DNA of 46,603 nt from Massilia sp. YIM B02769 (GTDB lineage Bacteria; Pseudomonadota; Gammaproteobacteria; Burkholderiales; Burkholderiaceae_D), in NCBI RefSeq assembly GCF_030411995.1, contig NZ_JASNRC010000023.1, forward strand, positions 1 to 46,603, read 5' to 3'. Made by a program: the position numbers and the translations under genes. Of this stretch, positions 1-8,107 are shown one piece after another (within the stretch, counting starts at the first letter, position 1; each line of letters starts with the position of its first letter). Under the pieces are notes generated by a model. That model saw nothing but the letters and a program-made list of their open reading frames with translations, was not told the DNA's origin and did not search any database.

Positions 1-19
1 TTTTGTTTTGCCGTACGTC

Positions 20-47
20 GGCGGCGCCCGGACATGGCGGCGCCGCC
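20..47 (-). terminator. GC-rich hairpin just after the EAL gene
   Basis: Two 9-base complementary arms (20-28 and 39-47) separated by 10 bases lie directly downstream of the stop codon of the minus-strand EAL gene. No T-run follows on the minus strand, so it could be an RNA 3'-end stabiliser rather than an intrinsic terminator. Confidence 0.3.
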
Positions 48-60
48 TTTCACATCGTCG

Positions 61-1875
61 TCAGGCGCAAGCCAGCATCTGCGCCGGCGCCTTGCGCTCG
101 CGCGGCAGCGTCCACTTGGCGCAGACCCAGCGTTCGAAATCTTCCGGCGCCATCGGCCGCGCGTACAAATAGCCCTGCACCTGGTCGCAGCCGTCCGCCA
201 GCAGCAAGGTCGCCACCGCCGCGGTTTCGACGCCCTCGGCCACCACGCGGCGCTCGAGGTCGTGCGACAGCTTGATCATGGTGCTGACCAGCGCGCGCTT
301 GTGCTTGTCGGTGTCGAGGTCGCGCACGAAACTCTGGTCGATCTTGACGACCTTGGCCGGCACGCTTTGCAGGTAGGCCAGGCTGCTGTAGCCGGTGCCG
401 AAATCGTCGATCGCCAGGTGCACGCCGGCGGCGGCCAGGGCGTCGAGCGTCTTCATGGCCAGCGCGCGCTTCTTCATCAGCGCGCTTTCCGTGATTTCCA
501 GCGCCAGCGCTTCCGGCGGCAGCGCGTGGCGGCGCAGCTGCTCGACCACGTAGGCGACGAAGTCCGCTTCGGTCAGGTTCACCGCCGACACGTTCACCGC
601 CATCTGCAGCATCAGGCCGGCGTTGCGCCATGCCGCCAGCTGCTGCAGCGCCTGCGCCAGCACCCAGCGCGTGGTGGCGCGCGCCAGCGAGGTCTGTTCG
701 ATCAGCGGGAAGAATTCGCCCGGCGACACCTCGCCCAGCACCGGATGGTTCCAGCGCAGCAGCGCCTCGACGCCGAGGCAGCGCCCGGTCGACAGTTCGA
801 CCTTCGGCTGGAACACCAGGCGCAGCTGGTCGGCGCTCTCGAGCGCGGCGCCGAATTCGTTGACCAGGTAGAAGCGGCGCAGGAACATGGCGTTCTGCTC
901 GGCCGAGAACACGCGCACGCGGCGCGAGCCGTCGAGGGCGTCGTGGGCGGCGCTGTGCATGTCGCGCAGCACGTCGAGGATATCGCTTTTCCCGAGCTGG
1001 AACGGCGCCACGCCGATGGTCGTGGTGGTCATGAAGCGCGAGGTCATGGCGTCGGCGCGCAGTTCGAGCCAGCAGCCGAGCCAGTCGCAGAAGCGCTGGA
1101 CGTCGGCGTCCGGCTCGGCCAGGAACACGAACTGGGTCGGGGCCACGTGGTAGACCTTGCGCCCCGGGCCGAGCGCCGCACGCAGCATGCGCACCGCCTC
1201 GTCCACGATCTCGTCGAGGTAGCCGGCGCCCATCGCGCGCATGGCGTCGCTGAGCTGCTCGGGGGTGGCCAGGTTGACCATCGCCGCCAGCCGGGTTTCA
1301 CCGCGCGGGCGCTCGATGGCCAGGTCGCTCATGTCTTCAATGAACTGATTGCGGTTCGGCATGCCGCTGACCGGGTCGATGCGGCCGATCGCATGCTGCA
1401 GTTCGATCTGCGCCATCACCATCGAGGCCAGATCGGTCAGGCCTTCGCGCTCGGCCTCGGTGATCGCGCGCGGCTCAGTGCCCAGCACGCACATCGCGCC
1501 CAGGCAGTGGCCGTCGCGCGTCATCAGCGGCGCGCCCGCATAGAAGCGCACGCCGGAACGCGCCAGGTGGCTGTCGTGGAAGCATTCGTCGGTGCGCATG
1601 TCGGCCACCACCAGCATGTCGCCGTTGTCGACCACCTTGGCGCACGGCGCATTCTCGCGCGGGATCGAGGTGTGGTCGACGCCCACGCGCGACTTGAACC
1701 ACTGGCGGTCGGCATCGGTCAGCGACACCGCCGCCACAGGCAGGTTGAACAGCTGCGCCGCCATGCGCGTGATGCGGTCGAAGGCTTCGCTGGGCGGTGT
1801 GTCGAGCAGCTCCAGCTTGCGCAGGGCATCGAGACGCTCGGATTCCTGTTGTGCGGATAATGAATGGTGGGACAT
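61..1875 (-). CDS. GAF / degenerate GGDEF / EAL c-di-GMP phosphodiesterase
   Basis: This is a 604-residue cytoplasmic protein predicted to hydrolyse cyclic di-GMP. The order is GAF (about 25-165), a GGDEF-like region (about 170-330) and EAL (about 350-595). The GGDEF signature position reads FLAEPDA, so cyclase activity is unlikely. The EAL domain looks complete: EALLRW near residue 369, NVS, EITES, DDFGTGYSS, KIDQSF, AEGVET and QGYLY are all present. I chose the ATG at 1875, giving MSHHSL, because AAGGAAG lies 7 bases upstream; a start at 1905 adds ten residues with no support. The gene is divergent from an HTH-GAF gene that carries a similar GAF domain, suggesting a shared signal. The GAF ligand cannot be read from sequence. 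Confidence 0.93.
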   Translation of the reverse strand: MSHHSLSAQQESERLDALRKLELLDTPPSEAFDRITRMAAQLFNLPVAAVSLTDADRQWFKSRVGVDHTSIPRENAPCAKVVDNGDMLVVADMRTDECFHDSHLARSGVRFYAGAPLMTRDGHCLGAMCVLGTEPRAITEAEREGLTDLASMVMAQIELQHAIGRIDPVSGMPNRNQFIEDMSDLAIERPRGETRLAAMVNLATPEQLSDAMRAMGAGYLDEIVDEAVRMLRAALGPGRKVYHVAPTQFVFLAEPDADVQRFCDWLGCWLELRADAMTSRFMTTTTIGVAPFQLGKSDILDVLRDMHSAAHDALDGSRRVRVFSAEQNAMFLRRFYLVNEFGAALESADQLRLVFQPKVELSTGRCLGVEALLRWNHPVLGEVSPGEFFPLIEQTSLARATTRWVLAQALQQLAAWRNAGLMLQMAVNVSAVNLTEADFVAYVVEQLRRHALPPEALALEITESALMKKRALAMKTLDALAAAGVHLAIDDFGTGYSSLAYLQSVPAKVVKIDQSFVRDLDTDKHKRALVSTMIKLSHDLERRVVAEGVETAAVATLLLADGCDQVQGYLYARPMAPEDFERWVCAKWTLPRERKAPAQMLACA

Positions 1876-2064
1876 CTGGCTTCCTTGGCGACGAGGGGCA
1901 TACACATCAACTGACGAAATTGACGGCGACTCTCATTCTGATCGTCAAATTTCCAAACGTCAACAAAAATTCCATCGTTCCACACCGTAACTGTTGCGAA
2001 GTGGACGATTCGTGATGTTTTATGGCAACTCGCGTCATCAAATTCGATAAATTTTGATTTTCAT

Positions 2065-2079
2065 AAAGTAAAATACTTT
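2065..2079. promoter_or_regulatory. Inverted repeat in divergent GAF-gene promoter region
   Basis: AAAGTA-AAA-TACTTT is a perfect 6-3-6 palindrome, 33 bases before the HTH-GAF start, in the AT-rich 236-base gap between two divergent GAF genes. It is a candidate operator for the HTH-GAF protein or another regulator. No convincing -35/-10 pair could be placed. In AT-rich DNA such a palindrome may be chance. Confidence 0.3.
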
Positions 2080-2111
2080 GTTCAGTTATTTATTAGTTGA
2101 AAGAATTTGTC

Positions 2112-2855
2112 ATGCCTGCGCCCTCTTCCGGTCCTTCGGACGATCCAATCCTGACCACCCGCGAAGCCGCCCGCCTGCTTGGCATCGCGGTGAGCACCGC
2201 CCAGCAGTGGATCGAACACGGCTTGCTGCCTGCCTGGAAGACGCCGGGGGGCCACCGCCGCCTGCGCCTGAGCGCCGTCAGTGCCCTGCTGCGCGAACGC
2301 GCCGGCCTGGCGCCGCTGGCGCCGGCGCTGCCGGCGCCGCCAGCCGCCCCGGCGGACGATGCGCACACGTTGCCCGACAACGAGACCGAACGCCTGGCGG
2401 CGCTCGACGCCACCGGCCTGGTCGGCAGCGGCGCCGAAGCCGTGTTCGACCGCCTGACCTGGCTTGCCTCGCAAGTCACCGACAGCCCGATCGCCATGCT
2501 GACCCTGGTGGACGAGCACCGCCAATGGTTCAAGTCGCGGGTCGGCATCGGCTTTGCCGAGACCCCGCGCGAGATGGCCTTTTGCAGCCACACGATCCTG
2601 AGCGGCGAGCCGATGATCGTGGCGGATACCCACCTCGACGGGCGTTTCAGGGACAATCCGATGGTGACCGGCGCGCCGCACATCCGCTTCTATGCGGGCG
2701 TGCCGCTGGTCGACGCCAAAGGCTTTCGTCTTGGCGCCCTGTGCGTGATGGACCGCGAGCCGCGCCGCCTGCGCGAGCGCGAGCTGCGCGCGTTGGGGGA
2801 GTTGGCCGATATCGCGGCCGAGGAGATCAGGCGCCGCCGCTCTGCTGTTTCTTGA
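2112..2855 (+). CDS. MerR/excisionase-type HTH plus GAF regulator
   Basis: This is a 247-residue predicted one-component regulator. Residues about 12-60 (LTTREAARLLGIAVSTAQQW and GGHRRLRLSAV) form a helix-turn-helix of the MerR/excisionase type. An Ala/Pro-rich linker to about residue 85 leads to a GAF domain (about 100-240) with DEHRQWFKSRVG and RFYAGVPL. Very similar strings occur in the GAF of the divergent EAL protein. The ATG at 2112 is preferred over the TTG at 2097 because AAAG sits at a suitable distance before it. The 3' end overlaps the convergent receiver gene by 29 bases. DNA binding is inferred from the HTH; target and ligand are unknown. Confidence 0.85.
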   Translation: MPAPSSGPSDDPILTTREAARLLGIAVSTAQQWIEHGLLPAWKTPGGHRRLRLSAVSALLRERAGLAPLAPALPAPPAAPADDAHTLPDNETERLAALDATGLVGSGAEAVFDRLTWLASQVTDSPIAMLTLVDEHRQWFKSRVGIGFAETPREMAFCSHTILSGEPMIVADTHLDGRFRDNPMVTGAPHIRFYAGVPLVDAKGFRLGALCVMDREPRRLRERELRALGELADIAAEEIRRRRSAVS

Positions 2856-3213
2856 CCGCGGCGATGACGGTATTGCGGATGGTCTTCAGCACGGCGTCGG
2901 CCTTGAACGGCTTGACGATGAAGCCGTGCACGCCGCGCGCCAGCGCGTGTTGAATGGTGGGCGCGTCGAGCGTGCCCGAGACCATGAAGATGAAGCTCTT
3001 GGGCAGGGTGGCGCGCAGCTGCTCGACGACGTCGCCCTCCTCGACCTGTTCGCGCGCGATGCAGATCAGCTGCGGACGGAACTTGGCGGCCAGCAGCAGG
3101 GCGCCATGGCCGGTATGGGTCTGGCCGACGACGTCGTAGCTGCCCTCGGTCAGCACCGTGTTGAGCAGGCCGCGCGAGATCGCGTTCGAGTCCACCAATA
3201 CCGCTTTCAGCAT
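2827..3213 (-). CDS. Receiver-like protein lacking phosphoacceptor Asp
   Basis: This 128-residue protein has the length and pattern of a stand-alone CheY-type receiver. It opens with KAVLVDSN, has VSG near residue 79 and ends with FIVKPF, where K101 matches the conserved lysine. The strand carrying the phosphorylated Asp reads PQLICIAREQ, putting Ala at position 53. The acidic pair near residue 8 is D-S rather than D-D. Classical phosphotransfer is therefore unlikely, and the protein is better called a pseudo-receiver. It is last in a minus-strand run after the GST and exonuclease genes, 16 bases from the latter. A non-phosphorylated protein-interaction role is inference. Confidence 0.85.
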   Translation of the reverse strand: MLKAVLVDSNAISRGLLNTVLTEGSYDVVGQTHTGHGALLLAAKFRPQLICIAREQVEEGDVVEQLRATLPKSFIFMVSGTLDAPTIQHALARGVHGFIVKPFKADAVLKTIRNTVIAAVKKQQSGGA

Positions 3214-3229
3214 AGTCGGTCCTTCCCCT

Positions 3230-4006
3230 TCAATTCGATTCGTAAGCCAGCATCTTCCAGGTGACGCCCAGGCGCACGTCGGTCTTCAATTCCACCAGCT
3301 GGCGCGACAGGTAGAGTATGTCGCGTTCGGCGCGCAGGCGCTCGCCCAGCGGCGTCTTGAGGATGCCGGCGCCGGCCATCACGGCGTCCAGGCTGCCGTA
3401 GGCGTTCAGCAGGCGCGCCGCGGTCTTCATGCCGATCTTCGAGACGCCCGGCACGCCGTCGGTGGCGTCGCCCATCAGCGCCAGCAGGTCGTGCAGCAGC
3501 TCGGGGGCCACACCGAACTTGTTGCGCACCCAGGCGTCGTCGTGCCACTCGTTCTTGAAATGGTCCCAGACCAGGGCGCCGTGCGCAATCAGCACGTGCA
3601 AGTCCTTGTCGGTGGTGGCGACGATGGCCTCGCCGCGGTTCTCCCGCAGCCAGCGCATCACGCAGGTGGCGACCACGTCGTCGGCCTCGACGCCCGGCAG
3701 CATCGCCACCGGCACGCCGGCCGTGCGCAGGCGTTCCTGGAACTCGGGCAGCGCTTCGCGCAGCACCGCCGGCATCGGCGCGCGGTGCTCGCGGTAGCGC
3801 GAATACAGCGCGTGGCGCCAGGTCTCGCCGCCGTAGTCGAAGGCGGCCAGCACGTGGGTCGGCGCATGCACCTCGAGCACGTTGCGGAAGGACGAGAACG
3901 CGTGGCGCAGCGCGATGCTGGCCTTCAGGTCGGAGTCGGGCTCCGGGCTCGCTTCGTAGACCCGGCGCACGATGTTCAGTCCGTCGATCGCGAGCAGTTT
4001 TGCCAT
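3230..4006 (-). CDS. xni: 5'-3' exonuclease / flap endonuclease, Xni type
   Basis: This 258-residue protein belongs to the FEN/PIN-like nuclease family seen in the N-terminal domain of DNA polymerase I and in free-standing Xni. It probably cleaves 5' flaps or exonucleolytically trims DNA with divalent metal. Supporting motifs are LLAIDGLNIVRR at the start, an acidic cluster GVEADDVVAT near residue 108, TTDKDL near residue 130, and the helix-3-turn-helix region LMGDATDGVPGVSKIGMKTA (about 178-197). The length matches E. coli Xni (251 residues). It starts 15 bases after the GST stop, so the two are likely co-transcribed. No polymerase domain follows, so it is not a truncated polA. Confidence 0.9.
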   Translation of the reverse strand: MAKLLAIDGLNIVRRVYEASPEPDSDLKASIALRHAFSSFRNVLEVHAPTHVLAAFDYGGETWRHALYSRYREHRAPMPAVLREALPEFQERLRTAGVPVAMLPGVEADDVVATCVMRWLRENRGEAIVATTDKDLHVLIAHGALVWDHFKNEWHDDAWVRNKFGVAPELLHDLLALMGDATDGVPGVSKIGMKTAARLLNAYGSLDAVMAGAGILKTPLGERLRAERDILYLSRQLVELKTDVRLGVTWKMLAYESN

Positions 4007-4021
4007 TTACTTCGCCATCAC

Positions 4022-4693
4022 TTACTTTGCATAGTCATATTTGCCGCCGCGCTCCAGCGCGCGTTGATAGGCCGGACGCGCGTGGATGCGCTGCAGGAAG
4101 CCGCTCAGCTGCGGGTACTGGGCGCCCAGGCCGCCGCGCGAGGCCGCCGCTTCCAGCGCAAAGCTCATCTGGATGTCGGCGGCGCTGAATTCGTTCCCGG
4201 CAAACCAGGGACGCGCCTTCAGTTCGGATTCCAGGTAGTCGAGCTGGGCCTGGATGTTCGGGTTCACGAAGCCCTCCTTCACCTTGCGTGCGATGCCGCG
4301 TGCGACGGGCTTGACGAAGAACGGCATCGGGCCGTTCTCGATGCGGTCGAACACCAGTTTCATCAGCAGCGGCGACATGGCCGACCCTTCGGCGAAGTGC
4401 AGGTAATACGTGTATTTCAGTTTCTCCGGCGTGCCGGCCGCCGGCACCAGGCGCCCGTTGCCGTAGCGCTCGACCAGGTACTCGACGATGGCGCCGGACT
4501 CGGCCACCACGGTGCCGTCGTCGGTGATCACCGGCGACTTGCCGAGCGGGTGGACGGCCTTCAGTTCCGGCGGCGCCAGCATCGTCTTCGGGTCGCGCTG
4601 GTACTTTTTGATCTCGTATTCCAGGCCCAGTTCCTCGAGCAGCCACAGGATGCGCTGGGAGCGCGAATTGTTCAGGTGATGGACGGTGATCAT
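4022..4693 (-). CDS. Glutathione S-transferase family protein
   Basis: This 223-residue protein is of GST size. The N-terminal thioredoxin-like half contains the NNSRSQRILWLLEELG helix start with candidate Ser residues, the cis-Pro segment GKSPVI, and the glutathione-contact motif ESGAIVEYL (about 65-73). The helical C-terminal half contains the FSAADIQMSF element typical of the family. It would conjugate or exchange glutathione on an unknown substrate in the cytoplasm. It is first in a minus-strand run with the exonuclease and pseudo-receiver genes. No clear Shine-Dalgarno precedes the ATG. A divergent chemoreceptor begins 208 bases away. Confidence 0.92.
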   Translation of the reverse strand: MITVHHLNNSRSQRILWLLEELGLEYEIKKYQRDPKTMLAPPELKAVHPLGKSPVITDDGTVVAESGAIVEYLVERYGNGRLVPAAGTPEKLKYTYYLHFAEGSAMSPLLMKLVFDRIENGPMPFFVKPVARGIARKVKEGFVNPNIQAQLDYLESELKARPWFAGNEFSAADIQMSFALEAAASRGGLGAQYPQLSGFLQRIHARPAYQRALERGGKYDYAK

Positions 4694-4901
4694 GGGGAAG
4701 AACGCCGGATGTGATGGGACCGCTAGCTTATCACTGTTGCGGGATTACAAAAAGACAGTGAACATTTTGCAATCGAACATTGGCTATTGGAAACATTCGA
4801 TATACTTGCGCGCTATTTACGCATCCTACTTGATCAATTTTCTTAATTTTTCAGGCTCTTCCTGGTTTTCTCTGCAACGTTTTCAATTTATTACCGTCTT
4901 T

Positions 4902-6485
4902 ATGTCAAAGCTGTTTCGCCTGAACATAGCCCAGAAGCTGGGCCTGCTTACCCTGAGTACCGGTCTCGGCATGGCGATCATCGCCGCCTGCTTCCTGGTG
5001 TCCGAACGCGGCCTGATCGAGGAAGAGCGCGGCAACGGCGTGCGCCAGGCGGTCGAGGTGGCGACCGGCGTGGTCGAGCGCTACCGGCAGGCCGCCGCCG
5101 CCGGCAAGATGGACGAGAGCGAAGCGAAACGCGCCGCCCTGGATGCGCTGCGGATGCTGCGCTACAACGGCCAGGAATACATCTGGGTCAACGACATGGG
5201 ACCGCGCATGCTGATGCATCCGATGAAGCCCGAGCTCGAAGGCAAGGACCTCGCCGGCTCGACCGACCCGAACGGCCTGCACCTGTTCGTGGCCATGGTC
5301 GACGTCGTGAAGAAGGATGGCGCCGGCTTCGTCGCCTACCTGTGGCCGAAGCCGGGCCAGGACGCGCCGGTGCCGAAGATCTCGTATGTGCAGGGGGTGC
5401 CGGCCTGGGGCTGGGTAGTCGGCTCCGGTGTCTACACCGACACCATCGGCGCCATCTTCTGGCCGCGCGTGGCCTGGTTCTCGGGCGCGACAATCGTCCT
5501 CTCCGCCATCCTGATGCTGTTCGGCTTCTCGCTCTCGCGCAGCATCGCCCGGCCGATGGCGCGCGCCGTCAGCGTGGCGCGCACCGTGGCGTCCGGCGAC
5601 CTGACCACCGTGATCGAGGTGCGCGGCCACGACGAAACCGCCCACCTGCTGGACGCCCTGCGCGAGATGAACGGCAGCCTGAACACCATCGTCGGCGAGG
5701 TCGACACCGGCATCCAGGCGATTGCCAGCGCCTCGGCCCAGATCGCGGCCGGCAACCACGATCTCTCGAACCGCACCGAGCAGCAGGCCGGCTCGCTGGA
5801 AGAAACCGCGTCTTCGATGGAAGAGCTGACCGGCGCGGTGCAGCAGAACGCCGAGCACGCGCGCCATGCGAACACGCTCGCCTCGCAGGCCGCCGACGTG
5901 GCCGTGCGCGGCGGCGAAGTGGTGCAGCAGGTGGTGCAGACCATGGCGTCGATCAACGCTTCCTCGCGCAAGATCGTCGACATCATCGGTGTCATCGACG
6001 GCATCGCCTTCCAGACGAATATCCTGGCCCTGAACGCGGCGGTGGAAGCGGCGCGCGCCGGCGAGCAGGGCCGCGGCTTCGCCGTCGTGGCGGGCGAGGT
6101 GCGCAACCTGGCCCAGCGCTCGGCGGCGGCGGCGCGCGAAGTGAAAGCCCTGATCGACGATTCGGTGAGCAAGGTCGATGCGGGCAGCGCGCTGGTGCAC
6201 AACGCCGGCGCCACCATGCAGGAGATCGTCGCCAGCGTGCGCCAGGTGAACGGCATCATCGGCGAGATCACCGCCGCCAGCGCCGAGCAGGAAGCCGGCA
6301 TCAGCCAGGTGAACCGTGCGATCGCCGAGATGGATGGCGTGACGCAGAAGAACGCGGCCCTGGTCGAGGAAGCGGCGGCGGCGGCCGAATCGATGCGCCA
6401 GCAGGCCGAGCGCCTGTCGGAGGTGGTGGGCGTGTTCAAGGTGGCGGCTGCGGGGGGCGTGCGCCGCCCGCTCGCCCTGGCCTGA
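4902..6485 (+). CDS. Methyl-accepting chemotaxis protein with sCache sensor
   Basis: This 527-residue transmembrane chemoreceptor starts at MSKLFRLN. An N-terminal membrane segment (about 10-30) precedes a periplasmic single-Cache-like domain (about 35-190) containing YNGQEYIWVND, the MHPMKPELEGKDL block and GWVVGSGVY. A second membrane segment (about 190-215) leads to HAMP and a long signalling coiled coil. The hairpin tip IGVIDGIAFQTNILALNAAV and EAARAGEQGRGFAVVA are canonical. No C-terminal NWETF-like tether is present, so adaptation enzymes may need another receptor. The open frame extends upstream to 4686, but those 72 codons are AT-rich and match no receptor, so the ATG at 4902 is used although its ribosome site is weak. 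The ligand is unknown; many family members bind small organic acids. Confidence 0.95.
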   Translation: MSKLFRLNIAQKLGLLTLSTGLGMAIIAACFLVSERGLIEEERGNGVRQAVEVATGVVERYRQAAAAGKMDESEAKRAALDALRMLRYNGQEYIWVNDMGPRMLMHPMKPELEGKDLAGSTDPNGLHLFVAMVDVVKKDGAGFVAYLWPKPGQDAPVPKISYVQGVPAWGWVVGSGVYTDTIGAIFWPRVAWFSGATIVLSAILMLFGFSLSRSIARPMARAVSVARTVASGDLTTVIEVRGHDETAHLLDALREMNGSLNTIVGEVDTGIQAIASASAQIAAGNHDLSNRTEQQAGSLEETASSMEELTGAVQQNAEHARHANTLASQAADVAVRGGEVVQQVVQTMASINASSRKIVDIIGVIDGIAFQTNILALNAAVEAARAGEQGRGFAVVAGEVRNLAQRSAAAAREVKALIDDSVSKVDAGSALVHNAGATMQEIVASVRQVNGIIGEITAASAEQEAGISQVNRAIAEMDGVTQKNAALVEEAAAAAESMRQQAERLSEVVGVFKVAAAGGVRRPLALA

Positions 6486-6567
6486 GCTCCGCATCGACTG
6501 TCGGCTTCCGGCTGCACGCGTTCGGCAACGCACCGAGCGCGCCAGCCTGCCCCTCTATGATCGCCCC

Positions 6568-7380
6568 ATGGCGATCTTCATCGGTATCTCCGGCTGGCGC
6601 TACGTGCCGTGGCGCGGCGTCTTCTACCCCAGGGGCCTGGCCCAGGCGCGCGAGCTCGACTATGCGTCGCGCCAGCTGCCGACCATCGAGATCAACGGTT
6701 CGTTCTATTCGCTGCAACGCCCCGAAAGCTACGCCGCCTGGTACGCCGCCACGCCGCCGGGTTTTCTCTTCGCGGTGAAGGGCAACCGCTTCATCACGCA
6801 CATGCTCAAGCTGAAAGACATCGAAGGCCCGCTGGCGAACGTGCTGGCCTCGGGCATCTTCGAGCTGCGCGAGAAACTCGGGCCGATCCTGTGGCAGTTT
6901 CCCGAGATGGTGAAGTTCGACCACGAGCGCTTCGCGCATTTTCTTTCCTTGCTGCCGCAGGATACCGAAGCGGCCCTGGCGCGTGCGCTGGAATACCAGC
7001 CGCGCATGGAGGGCAAGGTGTCGCTGGCCATGGATGCGAAGCGGCCGATGCGGCATGCGGTCGAGGTGCGGCACGAGAGCTTTCGCGACGAGCGTTTCAT
7101 TGCCCTGCTGAGGAAGTACAACGTGGCGCTGGTGGTGGCCGATACGGCAGGCAAATGGCCTTATATGGAAGACGTGACGGCCGACTTCATGTACCTGCGC
7201 TTGCACGGGGACGAGGAGCTGTACGCCAGCGGGTATGGGGATGCGGCGATCGAGCGCTGGGTGGGGAAGATACGGGCGTGGAGCGCAGGTGGGCGGGATG
7301 TCTACTGCTACTTCGACAACGACATCAAGGTGCATGCGCCGTATGATGCAAAGAGACTGATCGCAGCGCTTGGGTTGTAG
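6568..7380 (+). CDS. DUF72 (YecE-like) protein
   Basis: This 270-residue protein has the full DUF72 pattern: an IGISGWRY start, YPRGLAQARELDYAS, INGSFYSLQRP, FAVKGNRFITH, the HAVEVRHESF block near residue 165 and YLRLHGDEELY near 210. The family has a TIM-barrel-like fold with no settled biochemical role, and I do not assign one. The TAG stop at 7378-7380 is also the first three bases of a palindromic REP-like element, so the C-terminus may have been set by that element. The ATG at 6568 gives the conserved MAIFIGISGW start. The gene appears single; the next gene is the convergent transposase. Confidence 0.93.
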   Translation: MAIFIGISGWRYVPWRGVFYPRGLAQARELDYASRQLPTIEINGSFYSLQRPESYAAWYAATPPGFLFAVKGNRFITHMLKLKDIEGPLANVLASGIFELREKLGPILWQFPEMVKFDHERFAHFLSLLPQDTEAALARALEYQPRMEGKVSLAMDAKRPMRHAVEVRHESFRDERFIALLRKYNVALVVADTAGKWPYMEDVTADFMYLRLHGDEELYASGYGDAAIERWVGKIRAWSAGGRDVYCYFDNDIKVHAPYDAKRLIAALGL

Positions 7381-7400
7381 GGTGGGTACTCGTACCCACC
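7378..7400. repeat. REP-like palindrome A, left copy
   Basis: After TAG comes GGTGGGTAC-TC-GTACCCACC, a 9-base perfect stem with a 2-base centre. The whole 23 bases recur exactly, inverted, at 8085-8107 on the other side of the transposase gene. The TAG is the stop codon of the DUF72 gene. A second shorter pair, CCGCACATACCC at 7410-7421, is inverted at 8010-8021. Confidence 0.85.
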
Positions 7401-7439
7401 ACTCGCCCTCCGCACATACCCACCTTCCGCCCTGTCTAT

Positions 7440-7979
7440 CTACTCGATCGACATCTCCCGGATATCCGGTGTTCCCGCCCAATCTTCCGGATACACCCCA
7501 TCGCGCACATACCGATGAAACGTCGAATGCGGCCACTCCTTCACCTGTTTCACATACCCGTGCTTGACCGGATTGAAATGAACGTAATCCATGTGCCGCT
7601 CAAAATCGTGCCTGTTACGGACAGCATGTTCCCAAAACCGCCTTTGCCATATCGTCGACTCGCACTTGGCCTGGCGTGACCGGGTTAACAACCGTGGATC
7701 GTGCAAGGCCCGTCCATAACCGGTGGAGACGAAACGCTTGATCGCACACCACCGTGTCGAATAATCGGCATCGCCATCCGGCAGGGTCCAGATGCAATGC
7801 ATGTGGTCGGGCAGGATCACCCACGCGTCGATGGCGAATGGTCGGGTTGTGCGGACGAATTGGATGGCTTGCCTGAGGCTCGTTTGAAGCGCAGGATCGC
7901 AGAAGATCGGGCGACGGCGGTGAGCGACGACCGTGAAGAAATACGTGGGACCGGTGTGAAGGCGGATGTAATCGGGCAT
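7440..7979 (-). CDS. REP-associated tyrosine transposase (RAYT, IS200-like Y1)
   Basis: This 179-residue single-strand DNA transposase belongs to the Y1/HUH superfamily. The metal-binding pair is H59-M-H61 in ILPDHMHCIW, and the likely catalytic tyrosine is Y132 in HMDYVHFNPVKHG. The WQRRFWEHAVRNRHDFERH block is characteristic of RAYTs, which are associated with REP palindromes. All catalytic residues are intact. I start at MPDYIRL (7979); the longer frame adds nine residues without family support. The gene is boxed by exact inverted copies of a 23-base palindrome (7378-7400 and 8085-8107), forming a RAYT-with-REPs unit. Related palindromes elsewhere in the window may be its substrates, which is inference. 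Confidence 0.92.
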   Translation of the reverse strand: MPDYIRLHTGPTYFFTVVAHRRRPIFCDPALQTSLRQAIQFVRTTRPFAIDAWVILPDHMHCIWTLPDGDADYSTRWCAIKRFVSTGYGRALHDPRLLTRSRQAKCESTIWQRRFWEHAVRNRHDFERHMDYVHFNPVKHGYVKQVKEWPHSTFHRYVRDGVYPEDWAGTPDIREMSIE

Positions 7980-8084
7980 GGTGCGGCATCGTAGGCCGCT
8001 GGTCATGCCGGGTATGTGCGGTGGGTCAAACGTGTGCGAAAGCGGTGCGGATAGTACCGAAGGATCGCATGTAACGGAGGCACA

Positions 8085-8107
8085 GGTGGGTACGAGTACC
8101 CACCCTA
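8085..8107. repeat. REP-like palindrome A, right copy
   Basis: GGTGGGTACGAGTACCCACC followed by CTA is the exact reverse complement of the left copy at 7378-7400. Its CTA (8105-8107) is read on the minus strand as the TAG stop codon of the small FeoB-linked gene. It is a hairpin in either strand. Confidence 0.85.

Noticed and set aside
34..1860. Long open frame on plus through the EAL gene
   Set aside because: Antisense shadow of a high-GC coding region; low-complexity H/R/A-rich product with no domain.
4686..4901. N-terminal extension of the chemoreceptor
   Set aside because: AT-rich, receptor-unlike sequence; normal receptor starts begin just before the first membrane helix.
7378..8107. 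Full IS200/IS605 element with tnpB
   Set aside because: Only a RAYT-type tnpA-like gene is present; ends are REP palindromes and no TnpB-like frame is nearby.
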